Made by a program: the position numbers and the translations under genes. This document shows positions 52,396-59,192 of a stretch of 64,000 nt of DNA, in pieces. How positions within the stretch are numbered: position 1 is the first letter of the stretch; each line of letters starts with the position of its first letter. Location of the stretch: assembly GCF_005144585.1 (NCBI RefSeq), contig NZ_SSMQ01000050.1:1-64000 (forward strand). Reading direction: 5' to 3'. The notes below the pieces were generated by a model. The model had not been told where the DNA came from and did not search any database. It worked only from the letters and a program-made list of their open reading frames with translations. This stretch comes from Polyangium fumosum (GTDB lineage Bacteria > Myxococcota_A > Polyangia > Polyangiales > Polyangiaceae).

Positions 52396-54114
52396 CTACT
52401 GGATGTCGCTCGCGTCGGGGAACTGAATGCTCGGGTCCTTGATCTCCGTCGCAGCCGCGACCTTGCCCACAAGCTCATCGATCAGCGGATCGATGCCGGT
52501 GTTGTAGAGCGGATCGTCCCACGCGCCGTCGTGGAACCAGCTCTTCAAGATCTCGAGCTTCTTCAGGGTGCTCTCCTTGTCGAAGACCGTCGGGGCCGGC
52601 GCGTCGAGCTCCTTTTTCATCAGGTAGAGCCCCATCCGGATCGCATTCGTCACCATACGTGTATGCGCCGGCTGCCGCGCCGGATCGGCCACCACGTGCC
52701 GCGTCCCTTCGAGCTGACGCGTGAGCAGGAACGGCCGCGGGCTCGCCCATTTTCCGTGCCCCGCCGCGTTGAAGTCCTCCTTGTTCCGATCCCGGTCCGG
52801 CGCCTTTGCGTTGAGCCAACCGAGCGGCGCGCGCGCCTTCGCGACCATCCCCTTCGCCATGAGGAAGCCATGATGAATCGCATAACGGTTCATCAACGTG
52901 GACAGGAAATAATCGCCGTCGATCGAAGGAATGCCGTTGCCGGCGATGAGCAGGGGCGCGTCGTACTCCCACGCGGTCCAGAACCACGATTGCTGGATCA
53001 CGTCCGTCTGGAGCTCGCGGATGTCCTCGTCCTCGGGCACGTCGGCGAAATCGGGCAGCTCGATGCAGGTGCTCGCGCCCGTGCAATGCAGCGGGTTCAC
53101 CCGGATGATGTCCCCCACGTGCCAGATCGGATTGCGATCGATCGCGCGGTTCCGCGCGGACTCCGTGGGCCCCGTCGTCGCGCTCGGCGGCTCGGACCCG
53201 TGCCAGACGTTCGGGTATTCGTCCGTCTTCCTGCGAAAGAGCATGTGCTGCGCGATCTGCACGCTCTTCCATTTCTCGCGATTCCAGGCGACGCCGGCGT
53301 CGTCGGCGCCGCCGTTCCAGGCGTCGGGCTCGGTCATCTCGTCGATCGCGTCGTAGAATCGCCAGAACTTCGCCTCGTCGGCCGGATCGGCGCGGTAGTC
53401 GTCGACGATCGCATACCAGGCCTCCTCCATGCCCATGATGGGCCGCTGCGCGTGCCAGGGGATCCACTCGGCCACGCTCTCGAACGGCGGCAGGCCGGCC
53501 GGCGTGTTGAAAGGGTCCTCGGACCAGCGATCGAAGGGGATGCCCACGCGGAGCTTGCGGAGGTCGATCGCGTCGAGCTCGTCCGCCACGGCCGCGGCCT
53601 TGTCGATGCTGTCGATGGGGCCGTCGAGGATCTTTAGCTTCTGCTCTTCGAGCGACGCGAGAAAGACACGGTCACGCGCTTCGCGGCGCTCGTACGAATC
53701 CATCTCGCCCTCGGGCGGCAGCTCCCCGAGGACCTCGCCGCCCGGCTGGTACGGCCGGTAGGCTGTCGCCGACACCGGCACGATCGCGTGTTTTTTCCGC
53801 AGCGCGTCGATCAGGGCCACGATGGCGTCCGTCTCCTCGGCGCCCACCTGATCCGCCTCGGCCCGGCGGCGAATCGTGGCCTCGTCATAGTCGATCGCCG
53901 CGATATCGATTCCGTCCGGGGAGTGACAACCTGCACACGCGCCCCGCACGCCCGGCTTGCGAAATGCCTTGACGCCTGCCTCGATCAAGGCATCGAGCGC
54001 GGGATCGGTTGGCGGATTTCCGGCGCCCGCGCCGCTCTCGGAGGAGCCACCTCCGCCGCAGGCGAGGAGCGAAGACACGACGAGGAGCCATCCCGCGCAA
54101 GCAAAGGTACGCAT
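52396..54114 (-). CDS. Haem-binding lipoprotein (cytochrome c motif), function unknown
   Basis: From the ATG at 54112-54114 the 572-residue precursor has a lipoprotein signal ending Leu-Leu-Ala-Cys and a Gly/Ser linker, then a single CAGCH haem c motif (about 59-63) in a helical segment with the Ile-Asp-Tyr-Asp-Glu-Ala motif. The large C-terminal part (about 150-570) has Trp-rich helical segments (WYAIVDDYR, WFWTAWEYDAPLLIAGNG) and a conserved-looking HHGFLMAKG stretch. I do not recognise the family. A single haem and a lipid anchor suggest an envelope electron carrier or oxidoreductase. It does not belong obviously to the type VI genes downstream, from which it is separated by 77 bases. Confidence 0.8.
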   Translation of the reverse strand: MRTFACAGWLLVVSSLLACGGGGSSESGAGAGNPPTDPALDALIEAGVKAFRKPGVRGACAGCHSPDGIDIAAIDYDEATIRRRAEADQVGAEETDAIVALIDALRKKHAIVPVSATAYRPYQPGGEVLGELPPEGEMDSYERREARDRVFLASLEEQKLKILDGPIDSIDKAAAVADELDAIDLRKLRVGIPFDRWSEDPFNTPAGLPPFESVAEWIPWHAQRPIMGMEEAWYAIVDDYRADPADEAKFWRFYDAIDEMTEPDAWNGGADDAGVAWNREKWKSVQIAQHMLFRRKTDEYPNVWHGSEPPSATTGPTESARNRAIDRNPIWHVGDIIRVNPLHCTGASTCIELPDFADVPEDEDIRELQTDVIQQSWFWTAWEYDAPLLIAGNGIPSIDGDYFLSTLMNRYAIHHGFLMAKGMVAKARAPLGWLNAKAPDRDRNKEDFNAAGHGKWASPRPFLLTRQLEGTRHVVADPARQPAHTRMVTNAIRMGLYLMKKELDAPAPTVFDKESTLKKLEILKSWFHDGAWDDPLYNTGIDPLIDELVGKVAAATEIKDPSIQFPDASDIQ

Positions 54115-54163
54115 GGAGGCATGTTCCTGAACCTTTGAGCTCGAATCAAGTCCGAAACAGCGC

Positions 54164-55048
54164 TCAGACCAGCAGAACCCCCACCCCCGTCGCAATCGCG
54201 CCGACGCAAAGCACCACGTCACACGCCCGGCGGTGATTCACGGGTCGGATGATGGTGAGCAGCATCGAGAGCACGACCATCGGCGCGCCCACGAGCGTCG
54301 TCTTCCACCCGTTCGACGCCGCGATCATGATCCCCACGAACGCGACGAGGAACACGCCGCCGAAAGGCGTGAGGGGGTTTCCTTCGTCCGCGGACGCAAT
54401 CCGAGAGACCGCCGCACCCGAGGCGACGAAGGCGAGCACGAAGGCGCCGCCGCCTTGCCACGCCCACCCCGAGCCCGCGCCGCCGGCGAGCGCGATCACC
54501 ACGAACACCATTCCTGCGAAGAGCGCGGCAGACGATTCGAGGATCAGCATCACCGCGTACATGGCGAGCGCCCCTTCCCCTCGCACCTCCACGTCCCTGG
54601 CAGCCCGCTCCCGCTCGGCTCTCCCCGCGAGGCTGTCCGAAACACCCGTGGGGCGCAGGAGCGCCTGTTCTTCCGGGGTGGGCATGGCGACCGCGAGCGC
54701 CTCCGCGAACGAAGGGCTGCCGAGACCCACCAGGGTGGCGAGGAGCATGAGCGCGCCAAGCGCAGCCGTGGGCGTGGCGAAATCCGACGCCGGGCTCTTC
54801 AGAGAAAAGCCCACGCCGCCGAGCACGAGAGCCGCGGTGATGAAGCCGAGGGAGCGATAGACGGCGCCTCGGTCCATGGGCTCCTTGGCCCGATACGCCG
54901 CGGCGACGCGGCGGAGGTCGGGCGGGACGAAGGTGAGGAGGAGCGCAGCGCCGGCGAGGAGCCAAGGCGCGGGTTTCGCGCTCAGCGTGGAAAGCGCGAC
55001 GAGGATGGGCGCGAGATGACGGGCGTACGCATAAGCGGATCGGCTCAT
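54164..55048 (-). CDS. Polytopic membrane protein, function unknown
   Basis: The 294-residue protein, starting MSRSAYAYARHLAPI, has about eight hydrophobic segments (for example LLAGAALLLTFV, SLGFITAALVLGGVGFSL, LGALMLLATLVGLG, FVVIALAGG, FLVAFVGIMIAA, LVGAPMVVLSMLLTII, VVLCVGAIATGVGVLLV) and a loop of about 50 residues between segments three and four. No signature family is recognised. The start is set by the first hydrophobic helix; the longer open frame upstream runs antisense into the next gene. It is divergent from the STAS-like gene by 63 bases. Confidence 0.75.
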   Translation of the reverse strand: MSRSAYAYARHLAPILVALSTLSAKPAPWLLAGAALLLTFVPPDLRRVAAAYRAKEPMDRGAVYRSLGFITAALVLGGVGFSLKSPASDFATPTAALGALMLLATLVGLGSPSFAEALAVAMPTPEEQALLRPTGVSDSLAGRAERERAARDVEVRGEGALAMYAVMLILESSAALFAGMVFVVIALAGGAGSGWAWQGGGAFVLAFVASGAAVSRIASADEGNPLTPFGGVFLVAFVGIMIAASNGWKTTLVGAPMVVLSMLLTIIRPVNHRRACDVVLCVGAIATGVGVLLV

Positions 55049-55111
55049 GTTCGGGCCTGGTCCTCGTGGGACTTGCGCTCGTCCCGGCAAAGAGGAAGGT
55101 GGTGGATCCGC

Positions 55112-55558
55112 ATGGACGATACCTGGGAGCGCGTCGGCGCGCACCGCCATCGTTTCGAGGCGCCCGATCTGCTCCACACCCGCGCCGTGGGCCCGATCTC
55201 CCGCGACGAGTTCGCGACGGCGCTCGACGTGATCGAGCGCCACGCCGAGCGGGGCCCGATCTTCTGGCTCGTCGACCTCACGCACCTCGACGGCATCACG
55301 CCGGAGGCCCGGCGCCTCCTCTCGGAGCGAGACGCCCGCGCGCACCTGCGCGGGATCGTCCTCATCGGCGGCGGCTTCCCGCAGCGCGTCCTCGCCACGC
55401 TGGCCCTCAAGGCCGTGCGCCTGTTCTGGCGCCACGAGACCCACGTCCCGTTCGCCTTCCTCGCGGACGAGCGCGAGGCGCTCGCGTGGATCGACGCAGA
55501 ACGACGCGCGCGCGGAGGCCCGCGCGTGAATCTACGCGACAAGAGATCGAACGATTGA
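55112..55558 (+). CDS. SpoIIAA/STAS-like single-domain protein
   Basis: A 148-residue protein with alternating strands and helices of the STAS or SpoIIAA-like fold: a RAVGPISRDEFATALDVIERHA helix, the core GPIFWLVDLTHLDGITPEARRLL strand-helix (about 50-70), a GIVLIGGG strand and a C-terminal FAFLADEREALAWI segment. A strong AGAGGAAGG ribosome site lies upstream. Such single-domain proteins act as anti-anti-sigma factors or lipid-binding proteins. No partner kinase of the RsbW type is next to it, but the window contains another STAS domain at the end of the kinase giant at 23127-28217. It converges with the acetyltransferase gene by six bases. Confidence 0.75.
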   Translation: MDDTWERVGAHRHRFEAPDLLHTRAVGPISRDEFATALDVIERHAERGPIFWLVDLTHLDGITPEARRLLSERDARAHLRGIVLIGGGFPQRVLATLALKAVRLFWRHETHVPFAFLADEREALAWIDAERRARGGPRVNLRDKRSND

Positions 55559-55564
55559 GGGAAT

Positions 55565-56104
55565 TCAGGCGGAGCGGTGGACGGTCATGAGCAGCGCTGT
55601 CCCGTCCGGCGTCTCCACGATCCCCACATCACGAAAACCCGCCTTTCGATAACAAGCCACGGCGCGCGCATTCGTCGGGTCGGGATCGGTCTGCACCTTG
55701 GTGACGCGGGGATCGGCGAAGAGAAAATCGAGAAACGCACGAATCATCCGGGTGCCGAGGCCTTTGCCGATTCGATCGGGGTCGCCGATGGATTGGTCGA
55801 TGCCAAGCGCGCACGGGTCGGTCTCGGTGAGCCACCAGCCGTCGGCCTGGGTCGCCATGACCCGATACGCCTGGATGAAGGCGAACGGCTGGCCGTCCTC
55901 GCACGCGAGGTACGGGAGGAGGCCGGCCGAGGCATCGAGCGGCAAGGTGCCCGCGTCGGCGAGGCACGGGCGGTACTCGTCGCGCAGCTCGTCGAGGGTC
56001 GGCGTGGGCTGCCACCATGCGGCGACGTGGGGCCGCGCGAGCCAGGTGTGCAGCATGGGGAAGTCGGCCTCGGTGAGGGGGCGGAAGGTGAGGGGCGCGG
56101 ACAT
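55565..56104 (-). CDS. GNAT acetyltransferase resembling AAC(6') aminoglycoside enzymes
   Basis: The 179-residue protein shows the AAC(6')-I layout: an N-terminal LTEADFPMLHTWLARPHVAAWW segment, YRVMATQADGWWLTETDPCALGIDQSIG, the acetyl-CoA loop IGKGLGTRMIRAFLDFLFADP (Arg/Gln-x-x-Gly-x-Gly/Ala type) and VQTDPDPTNARAVACYRKAGF. By memory the central third is close to the AAC(6')-Ib enzymes. The family transfers acetyl groups from acetyl-CoA to an amino group, including the 6'-amino of aminoglycosides; related GNATs act on other amines. Whether it gives resistance here is not known. It is a single gene with no integron or mobile sequence around it. Confidence 0.83.
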   Translation of the reverse strand: MSAPLTFRPLTEADFPMLHTWLARPHVAAWWQPTPTLDELRDEYRPCLADAGTLPLDASAGLLPYLACEDGQPFAFIQAYRVMATQADGWWLTETDPCALGIDQSIGDPDRIGKGLGTRMIRAFLDFLFADPRVTKVQTDPDPTNARAVACYRKAGFRDVGIVETPDGTALLMTVHRSA

Positions 56105-56215
56105 GGGGCGAGTCTACCCTGGCTCGGCCTGGACGTCCGTGCTGGGGGTGTGGCTCGGGAGTGGGCCGCGGACGAGGTGTCGTGTAGAACTCGGTCCGCG
56201 AGGACGGCCACCGCC

Positions 56216-57403
56216 ATGATCGAACGCGTCTCCTTCACCAACTTCAAGTCCCTGCGCAAAGCGGAGATCGCGCTCGGGCGGTTCATGGTGATCGTCGGGC
56301 CGAACGGCTCCGGGAAGACGAGCATCCTGGATGGGCTCCACTACCTCGCGCAGATCACACGGTCGTCGCTGCCAATGGTGATGAACGGTGCCTTCGGCCC
56401 CCTGAACCTGATGAGCCGCAACACGACGGGACCGATGGCGATGATGCTCTCCGGCCGTTTTCAGGGCGTCATCGCAGGGGTCGAAATCGTCGTCGTGCGC
56501 GGCGGAGAGCCGTCCGACACGGGCTTCGTACCCGATTGGGAGGCAACGGTCGTCGAACGATGGGGGAAAACGAGGCACTCGCAGAGCTTCATCGACCGCA
56601 TGGGCGACATCGAGAATCCCCTCGATCCGACGACGGATCTGGCCGATCTGCTGGCGCTCGGATATACACTCGGCTCCACACGGAAGCTGCGGCAGGATGT
56701 GGAGAAGCTCGCGGCCGCTTCCTACAGCGACGAGGAGGTGCCGCGCTTGGGTGTCGATGGGGAGGGCCTCGCCACCATCCTGGCGGATCTCGCCGGACGT
56801 TCTCCAGAAACCCTCCAGTCGATCCAGGACGCTGCACGCCAGGTCATCCCGACGCTGGAGCGTATTCGTACGCGAAGGGCGAAGGTAACTCGGCGCGTGG
56901 AGCAGGAGATTCGCATCGACGATAGCCCCATGATGCACGCGGTGGAGCGTCACTACTGGGGCCAGCAACTCGTCCTTGACTTCAAGGGCGCGCCCGACGT
57001 CCCCGCGCCCCTCGCCAGCGAGGGAACCTTGCTCGTCATCGGCCTCTTGACCGCCCTCTGGACGGAGCCGCGCCCCCGTCTCCTCCTGCTCGACGACATC
57101 GACAAGGCCCTGCACCCGCGCGCCCAAGGCGAGCTCGTCGCCCAGCTCCGCAAGGTGCTCGCGATGGATCCCGAGCTTCAGATCCTCGCCACCAGCCACT
57201 CCCCCTACCTGCTCGACCATTTCGAGCCCGAGGAGGTCCTCGTCACGGCCCTCCGGCCCGACGGCTCGACGGCCTGCGCGCCGCTGACGGAGCACCCGGA
57301 TTTCGAGCGGTGGAAGAGCACGACCCGCACCGGGGAGTTGTGGAGTTTCGTCGGAGAGGACTGGGTGACGAAGCAGGCGAACGACGCGACGGATCGGCCA
57401 TGA
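56216..57403 (+). CDS. AAA ATPase (ABC/SMC-like) of an ATPase-TOPRIM pair
   Basis: The start is the ATG at 56216, giving a typical N-terminus (MIERVSFTNFKSLRKAEIALG) and 395 residues. Walker A is GPNGSGKTS (28-36), with Lys34; an SEGTLLVIGLL signature (about 266-276) precedes LLLLDDIDKALHP (289-301, with Asp293-Asp294), and the ATSHSPYLLDH switch segment lies about 328. This is the AAA_15/AAA_21 or OLD-type ATPase family that frequently drives anti-phage nucleases. Its stop overlaps the start of the TOPRIM gene (ATGA at 57400-57403), so the two are translationally coupled. Role in a two-gene defence module is inferred from this pairing. Confidence 0.88.
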   Translation: MIERVSFTNFKSLRKAEIALGRFMVIVGPNGSGKTSILDGLHYLAQITRSSLPMVMNGAFGPLNLMSRNTTGPMAMMLSGRFQGVIAGVEIVVVRGGEPSDTGFVPDWEATVVERWGKTRHSQSFIDRMGDIENPLDPTTDLADLLALGYTLGSTRKLRQDVEKLAAASYSDEEVPRLGVDGEGLATILADLAGRSPETLQSIQDAARQVIPTLERIRTRRAKVTRRVEQEIRIDDSPMMHAVERHYWGQQLVLDFKGAPDVPAPLASEGTLLVIGLLTALWTEPRPRLLLLDDIDKALHPRAQGELVAQLRKVLAMDPELQILATSHSPYLLDHFEPEEVLVTALRPDGSTACAPLTEHPDFERWKSTTRTGELWSFVGEDWVTKQANDATDRP

Positions 57404-58143
57404 ACGCAAGCCCCCACCTCCTCGGGCTGGTCGTCGAGGGGCCGTCGGATGCGCGGACCGTTCCGGAGATCGTCGATCGGGTTCTCGTCCACGGACTCCC
57501 CGCGCAGGCGGAGGATCTGGACGGCCTACGCGCCTTCCGCGGGCTCGACGCCGGGACACCGTTCCTCGCGTGGAAGGATGTGGATCGCGCGTCGAGGCCA
57601 CACAGGGTGCCGCGAAGGCATGGTCATTTCGGCGCAGAGCCCGCCATCGAGGACGCGCGGACGGCGGTGCTCGCGCTTCGGTGTTTCGTCGCCGAGGACC
57701 CGCAACCGGCAGCCGTGCTGCTCGTGCGCGACAGCGATGGCAAGCCCGCGGAGCGCATGCGAGGCCTGGAGCAAGCTCGGAAGGACGGCGATTGGCCTTT
57801 CGAAGTGGTCCTCGGCGTGGCCCACACGATGCGAGAATGCTGGGTGATCGCCGCCTTCAAGGCGCAGAACAAGGAAGAGCAGCAGGCGCTCGCGAAGCTG
57901 CGGAAAGAGCTCGGATTCGATCCCACCCTTCGATCGGCCGAGCTCGATGCGACGAACGACACGGCCAAGAAGAGCCCCAAGCGTGTCCTTTCGTGCCTCA
58001 CGGACGACGCAGAACGCGAGGCCTCGGGCTTCCAGGACACGGACATCGAGCACCTCCGGAAGGTGGGGGCCGGAAATGGCCTCGCGGCGTTCCTCGACGA
58101 GCTCGGGCAAAGACTCGTCCCGAGGGTTGCCGCTCGGTCGTGA
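57400..58143 (+). CDS. TOPRIM-type (DUF4276/RloB-like) protein paired with AAA ATPase
   Basis: A 247-residue protein whose ATG overlaps the ATPase stop. Its TOPRIM features are VVEGPSDA with Glu13 at the start and RDSDG with Asp111 and Asp113 in the middle. In TOPRIM folds the Glu and the DxD bind the metal used in strand cleavage. The rest is helical, with a GVAHTMRECWVIAAF segment (about 137) and a C-terminal LAAFLDELGQRLVP helix. It resembles the DUF4276/RloB group. Similar ATPase-TOPRIM pairs (OLD, PARIS) sense phage proteins and cleave host RNA or DNA, so an abortive-infection role is a reasonable inference. Confidence 0.82.
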   Translation: MNASPHLLGLVVEGPSDARTVPEIVDRVLVHGLPAQAEDLDGLRAFRGLDAGTPFLAWKDVDRASRPHRVPRRHGHFGAEPAIEDARTAVLALRCFVAEDPQPAAVLLVRDSDGKPAERMRGLEQARKDGDWPFEVVLGVAHTMRECWVIAAFKAQNKEEQQALAKLRKELGFDPTLRSAELDATNDTAKKSPKRVLSCLTDDAEREASGFQDTDIEHLRKVGAGNGLAAFLDELGQRLVPRVAARS

Positions 58144-58201
58144 GGCTTCCCCCCACGTTTACCTTGACATCCCCCCCGCACCAGGTGTCCCCTTCCCCCG
58201 T

Positions 58202-58942
58202 ATGCGCCACCTCAATCTAGGGGACCTTCTCCTCGTCCTCCGCAACCTCTCGACGGAGCGCAAGGACGACCTCCTGCTCTCCGGCACCGGAATCGTCTAC
58301 GCGAAGATGCTCGCCAAGCAGCAGGCCCAGATCGAGGCGCTGCCCGAGGCCATGCGCGGCGGCCGTCCCCTCGCGCAGCAGCTCGGCGACAAAGACGATG
58401 AGCACGACGGGTATGGCGAGGCGATTTATTACCTCACCGAGGCCCTCCTGCGCCTGCCCACGGCCCCCGCGGCCCTGAAAGAAGCGGCGCAAGGGGTCCG
58501 TGACGCCTTCGTGCCGAGGCTCTCCACGCTCCGCGCCTCGTACGCAGACGAGGCCGCCGCCGCCTCCCGCAAACGCCACGCGCTCGATACCCGCAATGCC
58601 GAGCTGCAATCGATCCGCGTCCCCTTCCCCGTCGGCGCGACCTTGTACGATTGGGCCAGCTCGTTCGTCGAGGCCGGCGAGGGCCTCGACAAGCTCCTGC
58701 ACAACCGCTCCCTCGTCGGCAACGATGGCCTGAGCGCGCCCGCCATCAAGGTGCGCGCGGTGACGCTCGGCTTGTTGTCGCGGTTCCGCGCCGCGCTCGT
58801 CGACGAGATCGAGGCGGAGCCGGCCCTGCCGAGGGACCTGGAGGCGCGTGTCTTTGGCTACCTCGACGATCTGCAAGCGATGCGCGAGCAAGCTGCCGCC
58901 GCGCGGGCGAAAAAGCCGGAGCCCGCCGCCGGCGAAGGCTGA
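58202..58942 (+). CDS. Predicted all-helical protein of unknown function
   Basis: A 246-residue protein beginning MRHLNLGDLLLVLRNLSTERKDD, with Leu/Ala/Arg/Glu-rich helices along its length (about 30-55, 75-105, 120-140, 160-245) and an Ala/Lys/Pro-rich end. No signal, cysteine cluster or catalytic motif is visible and no family is recognised. It lies 58 bases after the TOPRIM gene on the same strand, so it could belong to that operon as a third component. Its final codons run into the first copy of the 42-bp tandem array, whose repeat lies over the TGA stop at 58940-58942. Confidence 0.68.
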   Translation: MRHLNLGDLLLVLRNLSTERKDDLLLSGTGIVYAKMLAKQQAQIEALPEAMRGGRPLAQQLGDKDDEHDGYGEAIYYLTEALLRLPTAPAALKEAAQGVRDAFVPRLSTLRASYADEAAAASRKRHALDTRNAELQSIRVPFPVGATLYDWASSFVEAGEGLDKLLHNRSLVGNDGLSAPAIKVRAVTLGLLSRFRAALVDEIEAEPALPRDLEARVFGYLDDLQAMREQAAAARAKKPEPAAGEG

Positions 58943-59150
58943 GGCTCCGCCGAGGTCGAGACCTCCGCCGAGGCCCACGGGCGAAGGTCCACCAAGATCG
59001 GGACCTTCGTGAAGGCTCGCGCGTGAGGCTCCGCCGAGGTCGGGACCTCGGGCGAGGCTCGGGCGCGAGGCTCCGCCGAGGTCGGGAACTCGGGCGACGT
59101 CCGGGCGCGAGGCTACGCCGAGATCGGGACCTCGGACGAGGGTGGTCGCG
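58941..59150. repeat. 42-bp tandem array with internal dyad, five copies
   Basis: Five head-to-tail copies of a 42-bp unit start at 58941, 58983, 59025, 59067 and 59109. Each has a GAGGCTCCGCCGAGGTCGGGAC-like core; in most copies a CGAGGTC-GG-GACCTCG inverted repeat forms a short hairpin. The second copy is the most diverged. The array overlaps the last codon of the upstream gene and ends about 40 bases before the kinase start chosen at 59193. A longer kinase frame beginning at GTG 59142 would include its end. No spacers are present. Confidence 0.88.
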
Positions 59151-59192
59151 GAGCCGCTTGCCTATCCCGCGCAGCGTCGGCATCCTCTCGCC

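Noticed and set aside
54233-55111. Upstream part of a 441-codon plus-strand frame before the STAS-like gene
   Set aside because: It is antisense to the polytopic membrane gene, and the STAS fold and ribosome site support the ATG at 55112.
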